This document shows positions 27,072 to 37,490 of a stretch of 64,000 nt of DNA, piece after piece. The stretch is from Terrirhizobium terrae (GTDB taxonomy: Bacteria > Pseudomonadota > Alphaproteobacteria > Rhizobiales > Rhizobiaceae): positions 124,001 to 188,000 of the forward strand of contig NZ_CP104990.1 of NCBI RefSeq assembly GCF_030323265.1. Reading direction: 5' to 3'. A model generated the notes under the pieces. The model did not search any database and had not been told where the DNA came from. It saw nothing but the letters and a program-made list of their open reading frames with translations. A program made the translations under genes and the position numbers. Positions within the stretch are counted from its first letter, which is position 1, and each line of letters begins with the position of its first letter.

Positions 27072-28664
27072 TCACTGTTTAGGCGGAAGGATGCGTCCAA
27101 GCGCGATCTTCCATAAGACAAGGCATGGCGCAGCTCCGAAAAAGAATAGCGTGATTGCGAAAAACGCTGTGTCGAAGGCTATGGTTGTCGACTGGAGAGC
27201 CACCTGCTTTCCGATGAGGGAAGCCGCCGACTTCACGGCAAGCCCGGACTCCATGCCGCGAGCGGTGAGTACGTGAGCCAGAGAACCGATCCGGTCGATA
27301 ACCTCCTGGCGTCCCGGCATGATGTGGGCAGCGAGTATCGCTCGGTTGTAGGCAGTCTGATCTTCGATGAAGGTCTGGAGAAAAGAAATCCCGGCGAGGC
27401 CACCCATCTGGCGACCGACATTGAATAGAGCAATCCCGAATATAAGAACCGACTTGTCCAGGCTCATCATTGTGACCAGCGTGATGCTCAAAAACAGGAA
27501 GCCGAGAGCTGCGCCTCTGATCAGTATTGCCGGCGTCATGTCGGGTATCCCGCTTCCGCTACTGGAGCCGGACAAGAGCCACATCGCCAGCATCAAACCG
27601 AGAATGCCGAAGGGCACCGTGACGATGCCAGGTAGCTTCAGCTTTTGGATGATGAAGGCTGTAAGAAATAGCGATCCGATGAAGAAAAGGGTGCTCGGAA
27701 GCAGCAGGCTGCCGGCCGCAGTCGGCGTCATCTTGAGGACAGATACCGCGAACGACGGGATCGCATAGCTGCTACCGAGCAGCGCGAAACCCGCGGCGAG
27801 ACTGGCGGCTACACCGAAGTCGAAATTGCCGTTCCGGAAAATCTTGAAGTTGAACAGCGTCGCAGAGGAGGGAGTGTATATCTGTCGAAGAATCTGAACC
27901 GCTAATGCGGTTAGTCCAACTGCTGTCGCGACGATAATTGTTCGGTCGTTGAACCAATCCCACCTGTTACCCTGGTTGAGTACGAAGGTTAGAGTAAATG
28001 CAGCTACCGCAAACAGTGCCAGCCCCAACGGATCGAGTTCTACCTTCGCACTGTCCACCTCTTCGGCTTGTGGAGCCAGCGCAAGCATAAGGAGCCCTGC
28101 AATGCCGAACGGAACGGAGCAGAGGAAAATAAAGGACCAATCGATCTGATCGATTAGCCATCCCTGCATGTATGGCGCAAGCGTCGCAGGGGCGACCACC
28201 GAACCGATCGCGTAGAAACTCTGGACAACAGGCTGTTGCCGCAGTGGGAATACGCGGAAAAGAAGCGCTTGAGCACCGACAAGCAAAACGCCGCCGCTCA
28301 GGCCCTGCGCAAGTCGTAGCGCAAACATCAGATCGAGGTGTTCAGTGTAGGCGGCTCCATAGCACGCGGCAGTCATGATGACGGCTGCGAACAGCACGCT
28401 TCGATAGAGGTTGAATACGCCCGCGAGCCACGGCGTTAGGACGAAAGCGATAAGCTTTGCGGCTGTATAACCATAGTCAAGCTTGGCGAATTCGTCCGCA
28501 GAGGCATGGGTGCTGCCCATGATGTCCAGACGAGCCATCGAAAGTGCAGTTCCGGCGATTGCATCAGTCAAGACGACTGTCATTGCGCCCAACAGCAATA
28601 ATATTGCGCCAGCACCAATTGATGGCACCGCGACAGCGGTCGCTGAGTTCGAGCCGTTTGCCAT
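27072..28664 (-). CDS. MFS exporter of the DHA2 (EmrB-like, 14-TM) family
   Basis: 530 residues from ATG 28664, preceded by GGAGAAAG; a longer frame to 28730 lacks a ribosome site. Many hydrophobic helices are visible from residue 13 to 515, and the DHA2 motif region (FALRLAQGLSGGVLLVGAQA) with QGWLIDQIDWSFIFLCSVPF is conserved. The family uses the proton gradient to export drugs or metabolites, often with an EmrA adaptor. Two EmrA-like adaptors occur at 17068 and 21641, neither adjacent. Its neighbour upstream is a LysR gene on the same strand. Confidence 0.88.
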   Translation of the reverse strand: MANGSNSATAVAVPSIGAGAILLLLGAMTVVLTDAIAGTALSMARLDIMGSTHASADEFAKLDYGYTAAKLIAFVLTPWLAGVFNLYRSVLFAAVIMTAACYGAAYTEHLDLMFALRLAQGLSGGVLLVGAQALLFRVFPLRQQPVVQSFYAIGSVVAPATLAPYMQGWLIDQIDWSFIFLCSVPFGIAGLLMLALAPQAEEVDSAKVELDPLGLALFAVAAFTLTFVLNQGNRWDWFNDRTIIVATAVGLTALAVQILRQIYTPSSATLFNFKIFRNGNFDFGVAASLAAGFALLGSSYAIPSFAVSVLKMTPTAAGSLLLPSTLFFIGSLFLTAFIIQKLKLPGIVTVPFGILGLMLAMWLLSGSSSGSGIPDMTPAILIRGAALGFLFLSITLVTMMSLDKSVLIFGIALFNVGRQMGGLAGISFLQTFIEDQTAYNRAILAAHIMPGRQEVIDRIGSLAHVLTARGMESGLAVKSAASLIGKQVALQSTTIAFDTAFFAITLFFFGAAPCLVLWKIALGRILPPKQ

Positions 28665-28910
28665 GGAAACTTTCTCCAACGGAAGCACCGCCCATGTTCT
28701 GGAAAATTGGTGCAGGATAGAAGCCAACAATGCCCTTCTGCAGGCTCTCCGATAATCTCCTGATTTTTGGATAGAGCCTCAAACGAGAGTTTAAAGTGAC
28801 CGTGTCACAGTGCGATCAGATAGCCTCTGCAGCACGGAAGATAGATGAGCTTAGGTTTACCCGCTTGTCGCGCTGGGCCGCTTTGATCGTAGCTGCAGGA
28901 AGTTGGTCAT

Positions 28911-28958
28911 GAAAAAGCCGCCCCTGTCACGGGGCGGCAAAGCGGACCAAAGTCCGCT
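28911..28958 (-). terminator. Intrinsic terminator of the LysR gene
   Basis: On the minus strand GCCGCCCC-GTGACA-GGGGCGGC is followed by TTTTTC, a textbook intrinsic terminator lying about 140 bp after the LysR stop. A second hairpin (AGCGGAC-CAAA-GTCCGCT, 28941-28957) lies just before it in the direction of transcription. GTGAC-CGT-GTCAC at 28796-28808 is a further small dyad, 132 bp upstream of the MFS start. Confidence 0.75.
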
Positions 28959-29077
28959 GCTCAGGTCACGAGAGGGGGACTTACCCGAGCACGTCGCCGC
29001 GGTGGGGCTGGGAGGACTTGGCGACGAGTGTAAGATAACTCGAACGCCGGTGGGGCCGGCAGTTATACAAAGGTGTG

Positions 29078-30034
29078 CTAATTTTCCCGCTGCGCCCGAG
29101 GTGACGGGCGCGCCCCCTCCCGAACAGCTCGGTGGTGGGCTATAAAGGCCTTAACAGCGGGATTGCTTTCATTCTTTCGGTAGACGACTGCAAGTTCGGT
29201 CTTAACGTCGTTGTCCAACAGCGGCAGGTAGCGGACGCCAGGTAGCCGTAGGCAATCCAAACTCTTGGGCACCAAGGCTATCCCGATACCAACAGCTATC
29301 ATGCTGGCAATGGTGGTGAAGTCGCGCCCTGTCGCGTTGATTTTGGGCTTGAATCCAGCCTCACCGCAGGCATCCAGAGTATTCGCGTGGAAACCGATAT
29401 CCGAGGGTTGGCGCGGGGTGATGAATGTATCCGAGTGGAGGTCCGGAAGGCTAATTGCGGTCTTGGCCGCCAATCTGTGTGCGCTAGGCAGTGCTATGAC
29501 CAACGGCTCTTTTAACACGATCATGGAGCTCAACTCCGATGAAATTGGAGCAGGAGGGCGGATGTAGCCAAAATCGACCTCCCCATCTTTGATCCGCTCT
29601 AGCTGCTGTCTCATCTCCATCTCAACGAGCTGGAGTTCGATATCCGGCAAACCGCGTCGAAATGAGGAAATGGATTCTGTAAGGATTCCCGAATATGCTG
29701 CCGAAGCGACGTAGCCGACGGTGATCCTCCCCGACTCTCCGCGTCCGACCCTTTTGAGCTGAGCAAGCGTAGCATCTGCTTGTGCGACGATCTTCATCGC
29801 GTCTTCATAGAGAGCTTGCCCGGTTGGTGTAAGGTTCACTGACCTCTTCGACCGGTCAAGCAACGGAAGGCCGATAATAGCCTCAAGAGCAATTATCTGT
29901 TGGCTGAGACCGGGTTGCGCGATGCCGAGCTTTGCGGCGGCGCGTTCGAAATTCCGCTCTTCTACGATAGCGATGAAATATCTCAGGTGCCTCAGCTCGA
30001 AGTTTGTCGCACGCTGTCTGCCCGTTGTTTTCAT
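29078..30034 (-). CDS. LysR-family transcriptional regulator (BenM/CatM-like)
   Basis: 318 residues. The HTH domain reads ELRHLRYFIAIVEERNFERA then LGIAQPGLSQQIIALEAIIG, the form seen in BenM/CatM/CatR-type regulators. The effector domain carries VGYVASAAYSGIL and FGYIRPPAPI. It is divergent from the TonB-dependent receptor at 30178 with a 143-bp shared region, and on the same strand as the MFS exporter, which starts 414 bp downstream. It could control either neighbour. An intrinsic terminator follows it. Confidence 0.9.
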   Translation of the reverse strand: MKTTGRQRATNFELRHLRYFIAIVEERNFERAAAKLGIAQPGLSQQIIALEAIIGLPLLDRSKRSVNLTPTGQALYEDAMKIVAQADATLAQLKRVGRGESGRITVGYVASAAYSGILTESISSFRRGLPDIELQLVEMEMRQQLERIKDGEVDFGYIRPPAPISSELSSMIVLKEPLVIALPSAHRLAAKTAISLPDLHSDTFITPRQPSDIGFHANTLDACGEAGFKPKINATGRDFTTIASMIAVGIGIALVPKSLDCLRLPGVRYLPLLDNDVKTELAVVYRKNESNPAVKAFIAHHRAVREGARPSPRAQREN

Positions 30035-30177
30035 CGAAAACCCGCGTTTATAATCGTCAAGGTATACCTAATAGAAGCGCTGCTTCTGAAAAAAGATGGT
30101 TTCGTTTATTGGATTTGATGCCCCGCTGTCGATAGAAAGATGATCGATTTTGTCCAGATTTTGCGCGCGGGGGCGGC

Positions 30178-32298
30178 ATGCAGCTTTTTCGAAACCATCT
30201 TCTTGTCACGACAGCTGTCGCGTTCGCCGTTTCCGGCGCTGGGATAGCGATAGCACAGGAGCAGCAGGATACGACGCTCGCGCCGATCGTGATCCAGGGA
30301 CAAGGCGAAGGCGACCCGCGCGGCCCCGTTGACGGATACGTCGCAAAGACCAGCGCCACGGCATCCAAGACGGGAACGCCTATTCTCGAAACGCAGCAGT
30401 CGATTTCTGTGGTGACGCGGGATCAGATCGAAGCACAGGCGGCTCAGACCCTTGGTGAGGCCTTGAACTACAGTGCAGGCGTCGTCGGCCAGCCGTTTGG
30501 GGCCGATCCCCGCTTCGATTCCCCGATCGTCCGCGGCTTCGATGGCAGGCAGTTGCAATATCTGAATGGCCTCAAGCTGATGCGCACGGCGGGCGCGCCG
30601 ACCGTTGAAGTCTACGGTCTCGAACGGGTCGATGTCCTTCGTGGTCCTGCCTCCGTCATGTATGGTCAAGGAAATCCGGGCGGCATCATCAATCAGGTCA
30701 GTAAACGTCCGCAGTTCGAGAACTTCGGTGAGGTCGGAACGCAGGTCGGCAGCTACGATAATTACGGTGCTTTCTTTGATTTCGGCGGCGTGATCCCCAA
30801 CCACGAGGCGTTCGCCTACCGTTTGACAGGTCTCGCGAAGACTGCCGGCGCACAGACGGATAACCTGGACAATGACCGATACTTCATCGCCCCCGCGCTG
30901 ACGTGGAAGCCGGATGAAGATACATCGCTCACCATTCTCGCCAGCGTTCAGCACGACAACCCGAGCAGCCCTTCCGGCCTTCCGCCGCAATACGTTCTGG
31001 GAAACTCGGATTTCAAACTTCCGCGCGACTTTTTCGTCGGCGATGAAAGCTTTGACGATTCCAGCAGGACGTTGACCAATTTCGGATATGAGTTCGAGCA
31101 TCGCTTCAGCGAGATATGGACGTTTCGGCAAAACCTTCGCTACACGAATTTCGACTGGAATTATCAAGCGCTCGGAATGGCGTCCGCAGGACTTGGAGCT
31201 GACGGCCGCACGCTGGCGCGAACAGCGACCTTCCAAGACGAAAACCTGAATACGTTTAACGTCGACAACAACTTGACGGCGGAGTTTTCGACGGCTGCAG
31301 TCGATCACAAGGTTCTTCTCGGCCTCGACTATCGCTACTTCGACAACAATGTACGGACCCGTTTCTTCCGCGCGACACCGCTCGATGTGCTGGATCCGAG
31401 CTACGGTGGACCGATCTCGCTTCTGGCGCCGACACTCGATACCAAGGTCAAAAGTGACCTGTCACAGGTCGGCATCTATGTTCAGGATGAGTTGGCCTAT
31501 GATAACTGGCGCGCTACTCTTGGCCTTCGCCAGGACTGGGCGTCGACGCGCGGTTCCACGACGAACGGGCTCACCGGCGTTTCTCGCTCGCTTGATCAGG
31601 ACGACCACAAGCTGACCGGTCGCGCAGGCCTGAGTTATCTGTTCGACGGCGGAATCGCCCCCTACATTAGCTACGCGACGTCTTTTGATCCGGTCGCGAG
31701 CTCGGCAGGCGCGGATTTCAAGCCGAGTGAAGGGGAGCAGTGGGAAGCGGGGATCAAGTACCAGCCCGACGGCTGGAACGGCTTCTTCTCAGCTGCCGTA
31801 TATGACCTTAAGCAGACCAATGTGCTCCGTACCGTTGAAGGTGTTACACAGCAGATCGGTGAAGTGCGTGTCAAAGGCGTCGAGCTTGAGGGCGTGATTA
31901 GCCTGTCTCAAGGTCTCGACCTGCGGGCCGCATATACTTACACCGATGCTGAAATCGGCGCGGGCGCTGATGACGGCAATCGCGTCGAGAACGTTCCACG
32001 TAACGCCGCAAGCTTGTGGGTAAATTATACCTTCCAGGAAGATACTGCCCTCAACGGGTTTGGTATTGGTGGCGGCGTTCGCTACGTGGGGCAGCGTTTT
32101 GGAAACAGTGCCAACACTTTCGACCTGGATGGTGTGACCTTGTTCGATGCCGCGCTGACCTATCGCAAGGATAACATCAAGGGATCGCTTAATTTCCAAA
32201 ACCTTGGCGATGAAAAATATGTTGCGAGCTGCAGCACGTTCGGCTGCTACTACGGTGATGGTCGCACTGTCATAGGGAAGCTCAGCTATACCTGGTAA
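30178..32298 (+). CDS. TonB-dependent siderophore receptor (FhuA/FpvA-like)
   Basis: 706 residues, the normal length for the group. Signal peptide: LLVTTAVAFAVSGAGIAIAQ. A TonB-box-like segment (DTTLAPIVIQG) follows, then the plug domain (TQQSISVVTRDQIEAQ, YLNGLKLMRTAGAPTVEVYG, ERVDVLRGPASVMYGQGNPG) and a 22-strand type barrel ending in aromatic YTW. It resembles hydroxamate (ferrichrome-type) receptors. Downstream are FhuD-like and FhuB-like genes 4 bp away and overlapping, so the three form one siderophore uptake operon. Start ATG 30178 has only a weak GGGGGC site. Iron control is likely but no Fur or Irr box could be defined. Confidence 0.93.
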   Translation: MQLFRNHLLVTTAVAFAVSGAGIAIAQEQQDTTLAPIVIQGQGEGDPRGPVDGYVAKTSATASKTGTPILETQQSISVVTRDQIEAQAAQTLGEALNYSAGVVGQPFGADPRFDSPIVRGFDGRQLQYLNGLKLMRTAGAPTVEVYGLERVDVLRGPASVMYGQGNPGGIINQVSKRPQFENFGEVGTQVGSYDNYGAFFDFGGVIPNHEAFAYRLTGLAKTAGAQTDNLDNDRYFIAPALTWKPDEDTSLTILASVQHDNPSSPSGLPPQYVLGNSDFKLPRDFFVGDESFDDSSRTLTNFGYEFEHRFSEIWTFRQNLRYTNFDWNYQALGMASAGLGADGRTLARTATFQDENLNTFNVDNNLTAEFSTAAVDHKVLLGLDYRYFDNNVRTRFFRATPLDVLDPSYGGPISLLAPTLDTKVKSDLSQVGIYVQDELAYDNWRATLGLRQDWASTRGSTTNGLTGVSRSLDQDDHKLTGRAGLSYLFDGGIAPYISYATSFDPVASSAGADFKPSEGEQWEAGIKYQPDGWNGFFSAAVYDLKQTNVLRTVEGVTQQIGEVRVKGVELEGVISLSQGLDLRAAYTYTDAEIGAGADDGNRVENVPRNAASLWVNYTFQEDTALNGFGIGGGVRYVGQRFGNSANTFDLDGVTLFDAALTYRKDNIKGSLNFQNLGDEKYVASCSTFGCYYGDGRTVIGKLSYTW

Positions 32299-32302
32299 AC
32301 CC

Positions 32303-33198
32303 TTGGATCTTAAATCACCGGTGCATTTGGGGCGTCGAGAATTCGTTCTCGGCGTCGCTGCTTCTTTGGTCGGTGGCAGGGCCTTGGCCGTAGGCGAGCC
32401 GCGACTTGCCGCAATCGACTGGGCGATGCTCGAAACCGCGATATCCCTGGGCGTGATGCCCGTGGCTGCGACTGAACTTATTCAGTTCCGCAAGGATGCC
32501 ATTGAGCCGGAAATCCCTCAGACCGTGATAGATCTCGGTCTGCGGGGCACCCCAACTTCGAGCTTCTTCAGCTCTTAAAGCCCGATTTGATCCTGCTTTC
32601 TCCATTCTACACACGGCATCAGGCCGCTTTGGAGCGGATCGCGCCGATCATCTCGTTGCCTTTCTACATACGAGGCGAGCCGCCATTTGAAAAAGCTGTT
32701 TCGGCCATCCAACGTCTCTCAGAGCGACTGCACAGGCAGGATGAAGCATCAAAGGTGCTTGCAGGCATTGAGGCCCAGTTGAAGGAGTATCGCGAAAGTC
32801 TCGCGCAATTTGCTGGCAGGCCGTTCTATCTCGTCAATGTAGGCGATGCCCGGCATGTTCGCGTATTCGGGTCGGATAGCATGTTCGGCAATGTTCTTTC
32901 CAGAATGGGTCTGCAGAACGCATGGACAGATAGGTCCCGCTATACTTTCGCGGCTCCTGTACCAATCGAACAACTGGCCGCCCGAGAAGATGCGCGCATT
33001 GTCATCGTTTCCGAGATACCTGTCGAAGCGCGAAGTGGCTTGAAGACCAGCATGATCTGGAACTCTCTAGTTCCGGTTAAGGAGCACAGGATCTTGATGC
33101 TCGATAACATCAATCCCTACGGCGGCGTGATTGCGGGGATGCGGTTTGCCCGCCTCCTCAGTGAGGCACTGTTGGCCGAGGGCGGGCAAGAGCAATGA
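32303..33198 (+). CDS. FhuD-like siderophore-binding protein (frameshifted near 32557)
   Basis: The N-terminus has a Tat-like leader (GRREFVLGVAASLVGGRALA), as in FhuD proteins of rhizobia. Then comes the periplasmic-binding fold start LAAIDWAMLETAISLGVMPV. Near 32557 a C is missing; the other frame continues FELLQLLKPDLILLSPFYT and VEARSGLKTSMIWNSLVPVK to TGA at 33198. Full length about 298 residues is normal. It delivers ferric siderophore to the membrane permease. The start is TTG 32303, 4 bp after the receptor stop; GTG 32321 is an alternative. The stop overlaps the permease ATG by 4 bp. Confidence 0.85.
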
Positions 33199-35152
33199 GA
33201 CAGGCGGTCATCGTTGGCGGAACCGCACTTCTCAGTGCGTTGGTTCTCTTCTTGCTAACTGCGAGCCAGCATTTGAGGATATCGGATTGGCCCGATGCCC
33301 TTTTCGGTTATGGACCATCAACACTCGACGAGATCATACTTCTCTATGGAATTTTCCCGAGAGCCGGGGTTGCGGTAGTCGCCGGTGCCGCATTGGGGCT
33401 ATCGGGAGCACTGCTTCAGCAGTTATTGCGCAACCCAATTGCGGATCCATCAACGCTCGGCATATCTGCCGGCGCACAGCTCACGATCGTGGTAGCGACG
33501 CTTTTCTTCCCGGAGTTCCTGGATGGCAGTCGCACTCTGGTCGCCCTGTCGGGTGCTGGTGCTGCCGCAACGATCGTCTTTGCGCTCGGTTGGAGATCCG
33601 CCTTCGAGCCAGTCACCATGGTCGTGTCCGGCATGCTGGTCGGTGTCACGGCTGTTGCCTTGTCATCTGCGCTCACTCTCGCTCAGGGCGAGTATTTGAT
33701 GTCGCTTATAACGTGGAACGGTGGCTCGTTGAGCCAGCAGGACTGGTCTGCATTCAATGCGCTGTCAATCGAGCTTGTGATTGGCATGGCTTTTGCGCTG
33801 CTGCTTGTCCGACCCTTATTGCTGTTGGGACTTGGTGACGCCAGCGCCACGTCCCTCGGTGTCAGCCTGCGCGGTATAAGATTGGCGGCCGCGATCGTTG
33901 CTACGGTTTTAGCTGGCTTGGTTGCCGCAAACGTCGGCTTGGTCAGTTTTGTCGGATTGGCCGCCTCCGCAATCGTGCGCGGATGTGGCATACGCAGGCC
34001 GTCAGCCGTACTCGCACTTTCCCCTTGGCAGGCGGTTTGTTCCTCTGGCTATGTGATGGAGCGGTGCAGGCGGTATCTGGCGCGACCGGCGAGACTTTCC
34101 CTACCGGTTCCGTCACCGCACTGATAGGCGGTCCTGTATTACTATGGCTGTTGCCTAAAGTGCGAACGCTGCCGGCAACGGCCCCATCTCATGGCAACAC
34201 GCGACGTCTCCAATTTGCAAGCGGTATGGCCGGATTCCTAGCCTTCCTCCCGATCATTCTGGCCCTGGCGTTTTTTGTCGGCAACGATGGACAGATCTGG
34301 CGCGTCCTGTCCTATACTGAAGCGGGAGAACTTCTTCAGTTGCGCTGGCCCCGCTTATTGGCCGCCGCGGGAGCAGGAGGCCTTTTGGCGCTGACGGGGG
34401 CAATCCTACAGCGGATGACCGGAAACCCAATGGCCAGCCCAGAAGTAATTGGGGTGAGTGGTGGTGCGGGGCTCGGGTTTGCGGCCTCGCTGACTCTCGT
34501 TCCCGCGGGCGGCCCTTACAGCCTCGTCATTGGAGCGGCGCTGGGAGGGCTGGCGGCTATGTCGGTCGTGTTGGCTTTTGCTCGCAGCCACAATCTCCCT
34601 CCGGAAAAGCTGCTTCTGGCGGGGATTGCGGTCAGTTCCTTGAGCTCATCGATGTTGGCGGTCCTCATGGCTGCGGGAGATCAACGAGCATGGCAGATTC
34701 TCGCTTGGATCGGTGGTTCAGCCTCCGCCGCAACCCCTGCCACTGCGATCCTCCTCGCGACCCTGTCGATTCTGGTCATGCTCGGTACGATTACGCTTGT
34801 CCGTTGGCTGACTGTCCTCCCGCTAGGTCAAGCCACTGCGCACAGTCTCGGTATCCCGATCGTGAGCAGCAGGGTGACCATACTTGCGTTGTGTGGCCTC
34901 TCAACCGGCGCAGCGTCGGTGCTCGTCGGACCTTTAAGTTTCGTGGGGCTTATCGCGCCCCATATTGTGATGCGGGCTGGGTTCGTGTCCGCACGAGACC
35001 ATCTGGTATCATCTTTCGTTTTGGGGGCATTGATCATGGCTTTTGCCGATTTCGGGGCAAGGACAGTCACATTCCCCTACGAGTTGCCGCTAGGGCTCTT
35101 CGCCGCGATGGTCGGGGCTCCGTACCTCATCTGGCTAGTTAGTCGAAGATGA
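33195..35152 (+). CDS. FhuB-like double-length siderophore ABC permease (frameshifted near 34000)
   Basis: Two FecCD-type halves are fused, as in FhuB. Half one (33195 onward): GAALGLSGALLQQLLRNPIA then DPSTLGISAGAQ, and SFVGLAASAIVRGCG. A shift near 34000 joins PLAGGLFLWLCDGAVQ of half two, which has ALTGAILQRMTGNPMASPEV then IGVSGGAGLG and VGLIAPHIVMRAG. About 652 residues in total. It should import ferric hydroxamate across the inner membrane. Its FhuC-type ATPase is not next to it: a cytochrome operon follows instead, so the ATPase must be encoded elsewhere or shared. Confidence 0.88.
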
Positions 35153-35461
35153 ACATTCATCGCGATCGTCGTCATTGAGGCTGAAGGCCTTGGCGCAGCC
35201 GAGCATCTATTCACCTGTGAGTGAGGAGGAGACCGCTACCGCTGTCGAATAGGTCTAATACGGGCAAGGTCTCGGGCGAATGCACGTATACATTCGTATA
35301 TGTGTCGTAGTAATATGATCATGTGTTACGTGTTGTATTGATTGTTTCAGTGATTTCCAGCGCCTGACACCAGCGTCTTTGGTGAGGCACGTTCTTCGAA
35401 AGGCACAGGTTGTCGCCACGTTTCAGTGGAGGCGCTCGTTTGCCTGCAGCATCGGTGTGCC
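35153..35461. promoter_or_regulatory. Promoter region of the cytochrome/oxidase operon
   Basis: 309 bp with no gene and visibly AT-rich in the last half. It contains the imperfect dyad CACGTATAC-ATTC-GTATATGTG (35283-35304; one mismatch in nine), about 158 bp before the first cytochrome start. This is the best candidate for an activator site, perhaps for the regulator encoded at 42304. Confidence 0.5.
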
Positions 35462-36177
35462 ATGAAGACCCAGATCCTATTCATAGGTCTCTGTTCCATC
35501 ACGCTTCTCACCAGCATTGCGACGGTGGAAGCGCAGACCGCGGATACTCAAGGCATGGCGGAGCGGGTACAGGCTTGCACGCCGTGCCACGGAGCGCAGG
35601 GTAAGGGCACGAACGATCCTTACTTCCCCAGATTGGCAGGAAGCCTTCCGGCTACCTCTATAACCAACTCGTTGCCTTCAGGAACGGTCGGCGAAAGTAC
35701 CCGCCGATGAATTATCTCCTGCAGTTTCTGCCGGATCCTTACCTGAAACAGATTGCCGAATATTTTGCGGAACAACGTCCGCCACAGCCCCCGCCGGACC
35801 CGATCGTGGTGAGCGACGCCGTCAAGGATCACGGTCGTATGCTCGCTACAGCTGGCGACATTGATCGTGGTATTCCTGCCTGCGTGGCTTGCCATGGCTC
35901 TTCACTCACAGGGCAGGAGCCCGGCATTCCCGGTCTCTTAGGGCTGAGGGCCAGCTATCTGAGCGCTCAACTCGGTGGCTGGCGCTATGGAACACGCACG
36001 GCTTTGTCACCTGACTGTATGCAGATTGTCGCGGGACACCTGACGGAGAACGATGTTCGCGCGCTAGCCGCCTGGCTGGCGTCCTTACCTGCACCCGAAA
36101 ACCCTGTGCCCGCAGCTGTCGGGAGCTTCTCGCTACCTCTCGCATGCGGCAGCCAGCCATCGGAGGTGCAGCAATGA
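35462..36177 (+). CDS. Dihaem c-type cytochrome, c4-like (frameshifted near 35645)
   Basis: Signal peptide ILFIGLCSITLLTSIATVEA. Haem motif one is CTPCH (near residue 39). A shift near 35645 joins the second part, which has CVACH and the usual GHLTENDVRALAAWLASLPA helix. About 238 residues with two haems: a c4-type electron carrier in the periplasm. ATG 35462 was chosen for the signal peptide. The stop overlaps the next cytochrome start by 4 bp, beginning an operon of electron-transfer proteins. Confidence 0.85.
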
Positions 36178-37442
36178 AACGCTCCCTGGCACGAACTTCT
36201 GAGCTGGTTTTCCGGTCTGCTGTAGCTGCTCTCCTCGGCATCTGTCTGGGAACCGAGGCAAAGGCGGAAGACCGCAACCCGTCTAATATCATCGAGAAGG
36301 GTGAGTATCTGGCACGCGCAGGCGATTGTATCGCTTGCCACACCGCTCCCGAGGGAAAGGTTTTCGCCGGGGGACGGGCGATGCCTACGCCGTTCGGTAC
36401 GATATACACCTCGAACATAACGCCTGATCCGGAAACCGGGATCGGGAAGTGGACAGCTGACGACTTCTACAGGACCATGCATGAAGGGCGGTTTCCGGAT
36501 GGAGGTCTTCTCTATCCGGCAATGCCCTTCGCTTCCTATACCAAGGTCACTCGTGAAGACAGTGATGCGATCTATGCGTATCTGCGCTCCATTGAGCCTG
36601 TCTCCAGGGAGAATAGGGAGCACGATCTGGACTTCCCCTACAATAACAGGACTCTCATCCTGGGCTGGAGAACACTCTTTTTCAGCCAGGGCACCTACAA
36701 GCCCGACCCGGCGATGTCGGCTGAGTGGAACAGGGGCGCTTACCTTGTCGAGGGCCTGGGCCATTGTGGCATGTGCCACACGCCGATCAATGCACTTGGC
36801 GGAAACTCGGAGTCCGACGCCTTCAAGGGCGGCCTGATCCCGAACCAGAATTGGTACGCGCCGTCTCTGACGTCCAACAAGGAAGCCGGTCTCGGGCTAT
36901 GGAGTATCGAAGAGATCACCGATCTCTTGCAGAAGGGAATTTCCCACCGCGGTGCGGTTTACGGGCCGATGGCGGACGTCGTCTACAACAGTCTTCAGTA
37001 CCTGAACGATGCCGACACCAAGGCTATGGCCGTCTACCTCAAGAGCATCGCTCAAGACAGTCCGAAACCAGTAACCTCGCGGCTTCCGCATGCCGAAAGC
37101 AGTCTTCTCTTGAGCCTCGGGAAGGCCGTGTACGACCGCGACTGCGCAAGCTGCCATGGCGTAAACGGCGAGGGCAGGCCGCCCCATTATCCTCCACTCG
37201 CGGGCAATCAGTCGATCCAAATGGATTCTGCCGTCAACGCAATTCGTATGGTCCTCAATGGTGGCTATCCGCCCGGCACTTACGGCAATCCGATGCCGCA
37301 CGGAATGCCGCCGTTCTCGATTAGCCTCTCGGACGACGAGGTTGCGGCAGTTGTCAGCTACATCCGCACGTCATGGGGAAATGCCGGCGCACCGGTGAGT
37401 GCCGCGGAAGCCAATCAGCTGCGGTCAGCACCGCTTCAGTGA
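36174..37442 (+). CDS. Triheme c-type cytochrome, alcohol/sugar dehydrogenase subunit type
   Basis: 422 residues from ATG 36174. After a signal peptide (SAVAALLGICLGTEAKA) three haem motifs appear: CIACH (about 55), CGMCH (about 200) and CASCH (about 325), each with downstream Met candidates (MPTPFGTIYTSNITPD; MPHGMPPF). This is the layout of the membrane-linked cytochrome subunit of quinoprotein/flavoprotein dehydrogenases such as alcohol, gluconate or fructose dehydrogenase. No dehydrogenase catalytic subunit is encoded next to it; instead oxidase subunits follow, so it probably feeds electrons to that oxidase. A longer frame to 36144 exists but ATG 36174 gives the coupled 4-bp overlap. Confidence 0.92.
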   Translation: MKRSLARTSELVFRSAVAALLGICLGTEAKAEDRNPSNIIEKGEYLARAGDCIACHTAPEGKVFAGGRAMPTPFGTIYTSNITPDPETGIGKWTADDFYRTMHEGRFPDGGLLYPAMPFASYTKVTREDSDAIYAYLRSIEPVSRENREHDLDFPYNNRTLILGWRTLFFSQGTYKPDPAMSAEWNRGAYLVEGLGHCGMCHTPINALGGNSESDAFKGGLIPNQNWYAPSLTSNKEAGLGLWSIEEITDLLQKGISHRGAVYGPMADVVYNSLQYLNDADTKAMAVYLKSIAQDSPKPVTSRLPHAESSLLLSLGKAVYDRDCASCHGVNGEGRPPHYPPLAGNQSIQMDSAVNAIRMVLNGGYPPGTYGNPMPHGMPPFSISLSDDEVAAVVSYIRTSWGNAGAPVSAAEANQLRSAPLQ

Positions 37443-37490
37443 GGAAAACAATGATTAACACAGAAGGTCCAGATCGAGATCCTGGTGTGC

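Noticed and set aside
30106..31308. 400-codon minus-strand frame opposite the TonB receptor
   Set aside because: The plus strand has a complete receptor with signal peptide, plug and barrel. The antisense frame has no family features.
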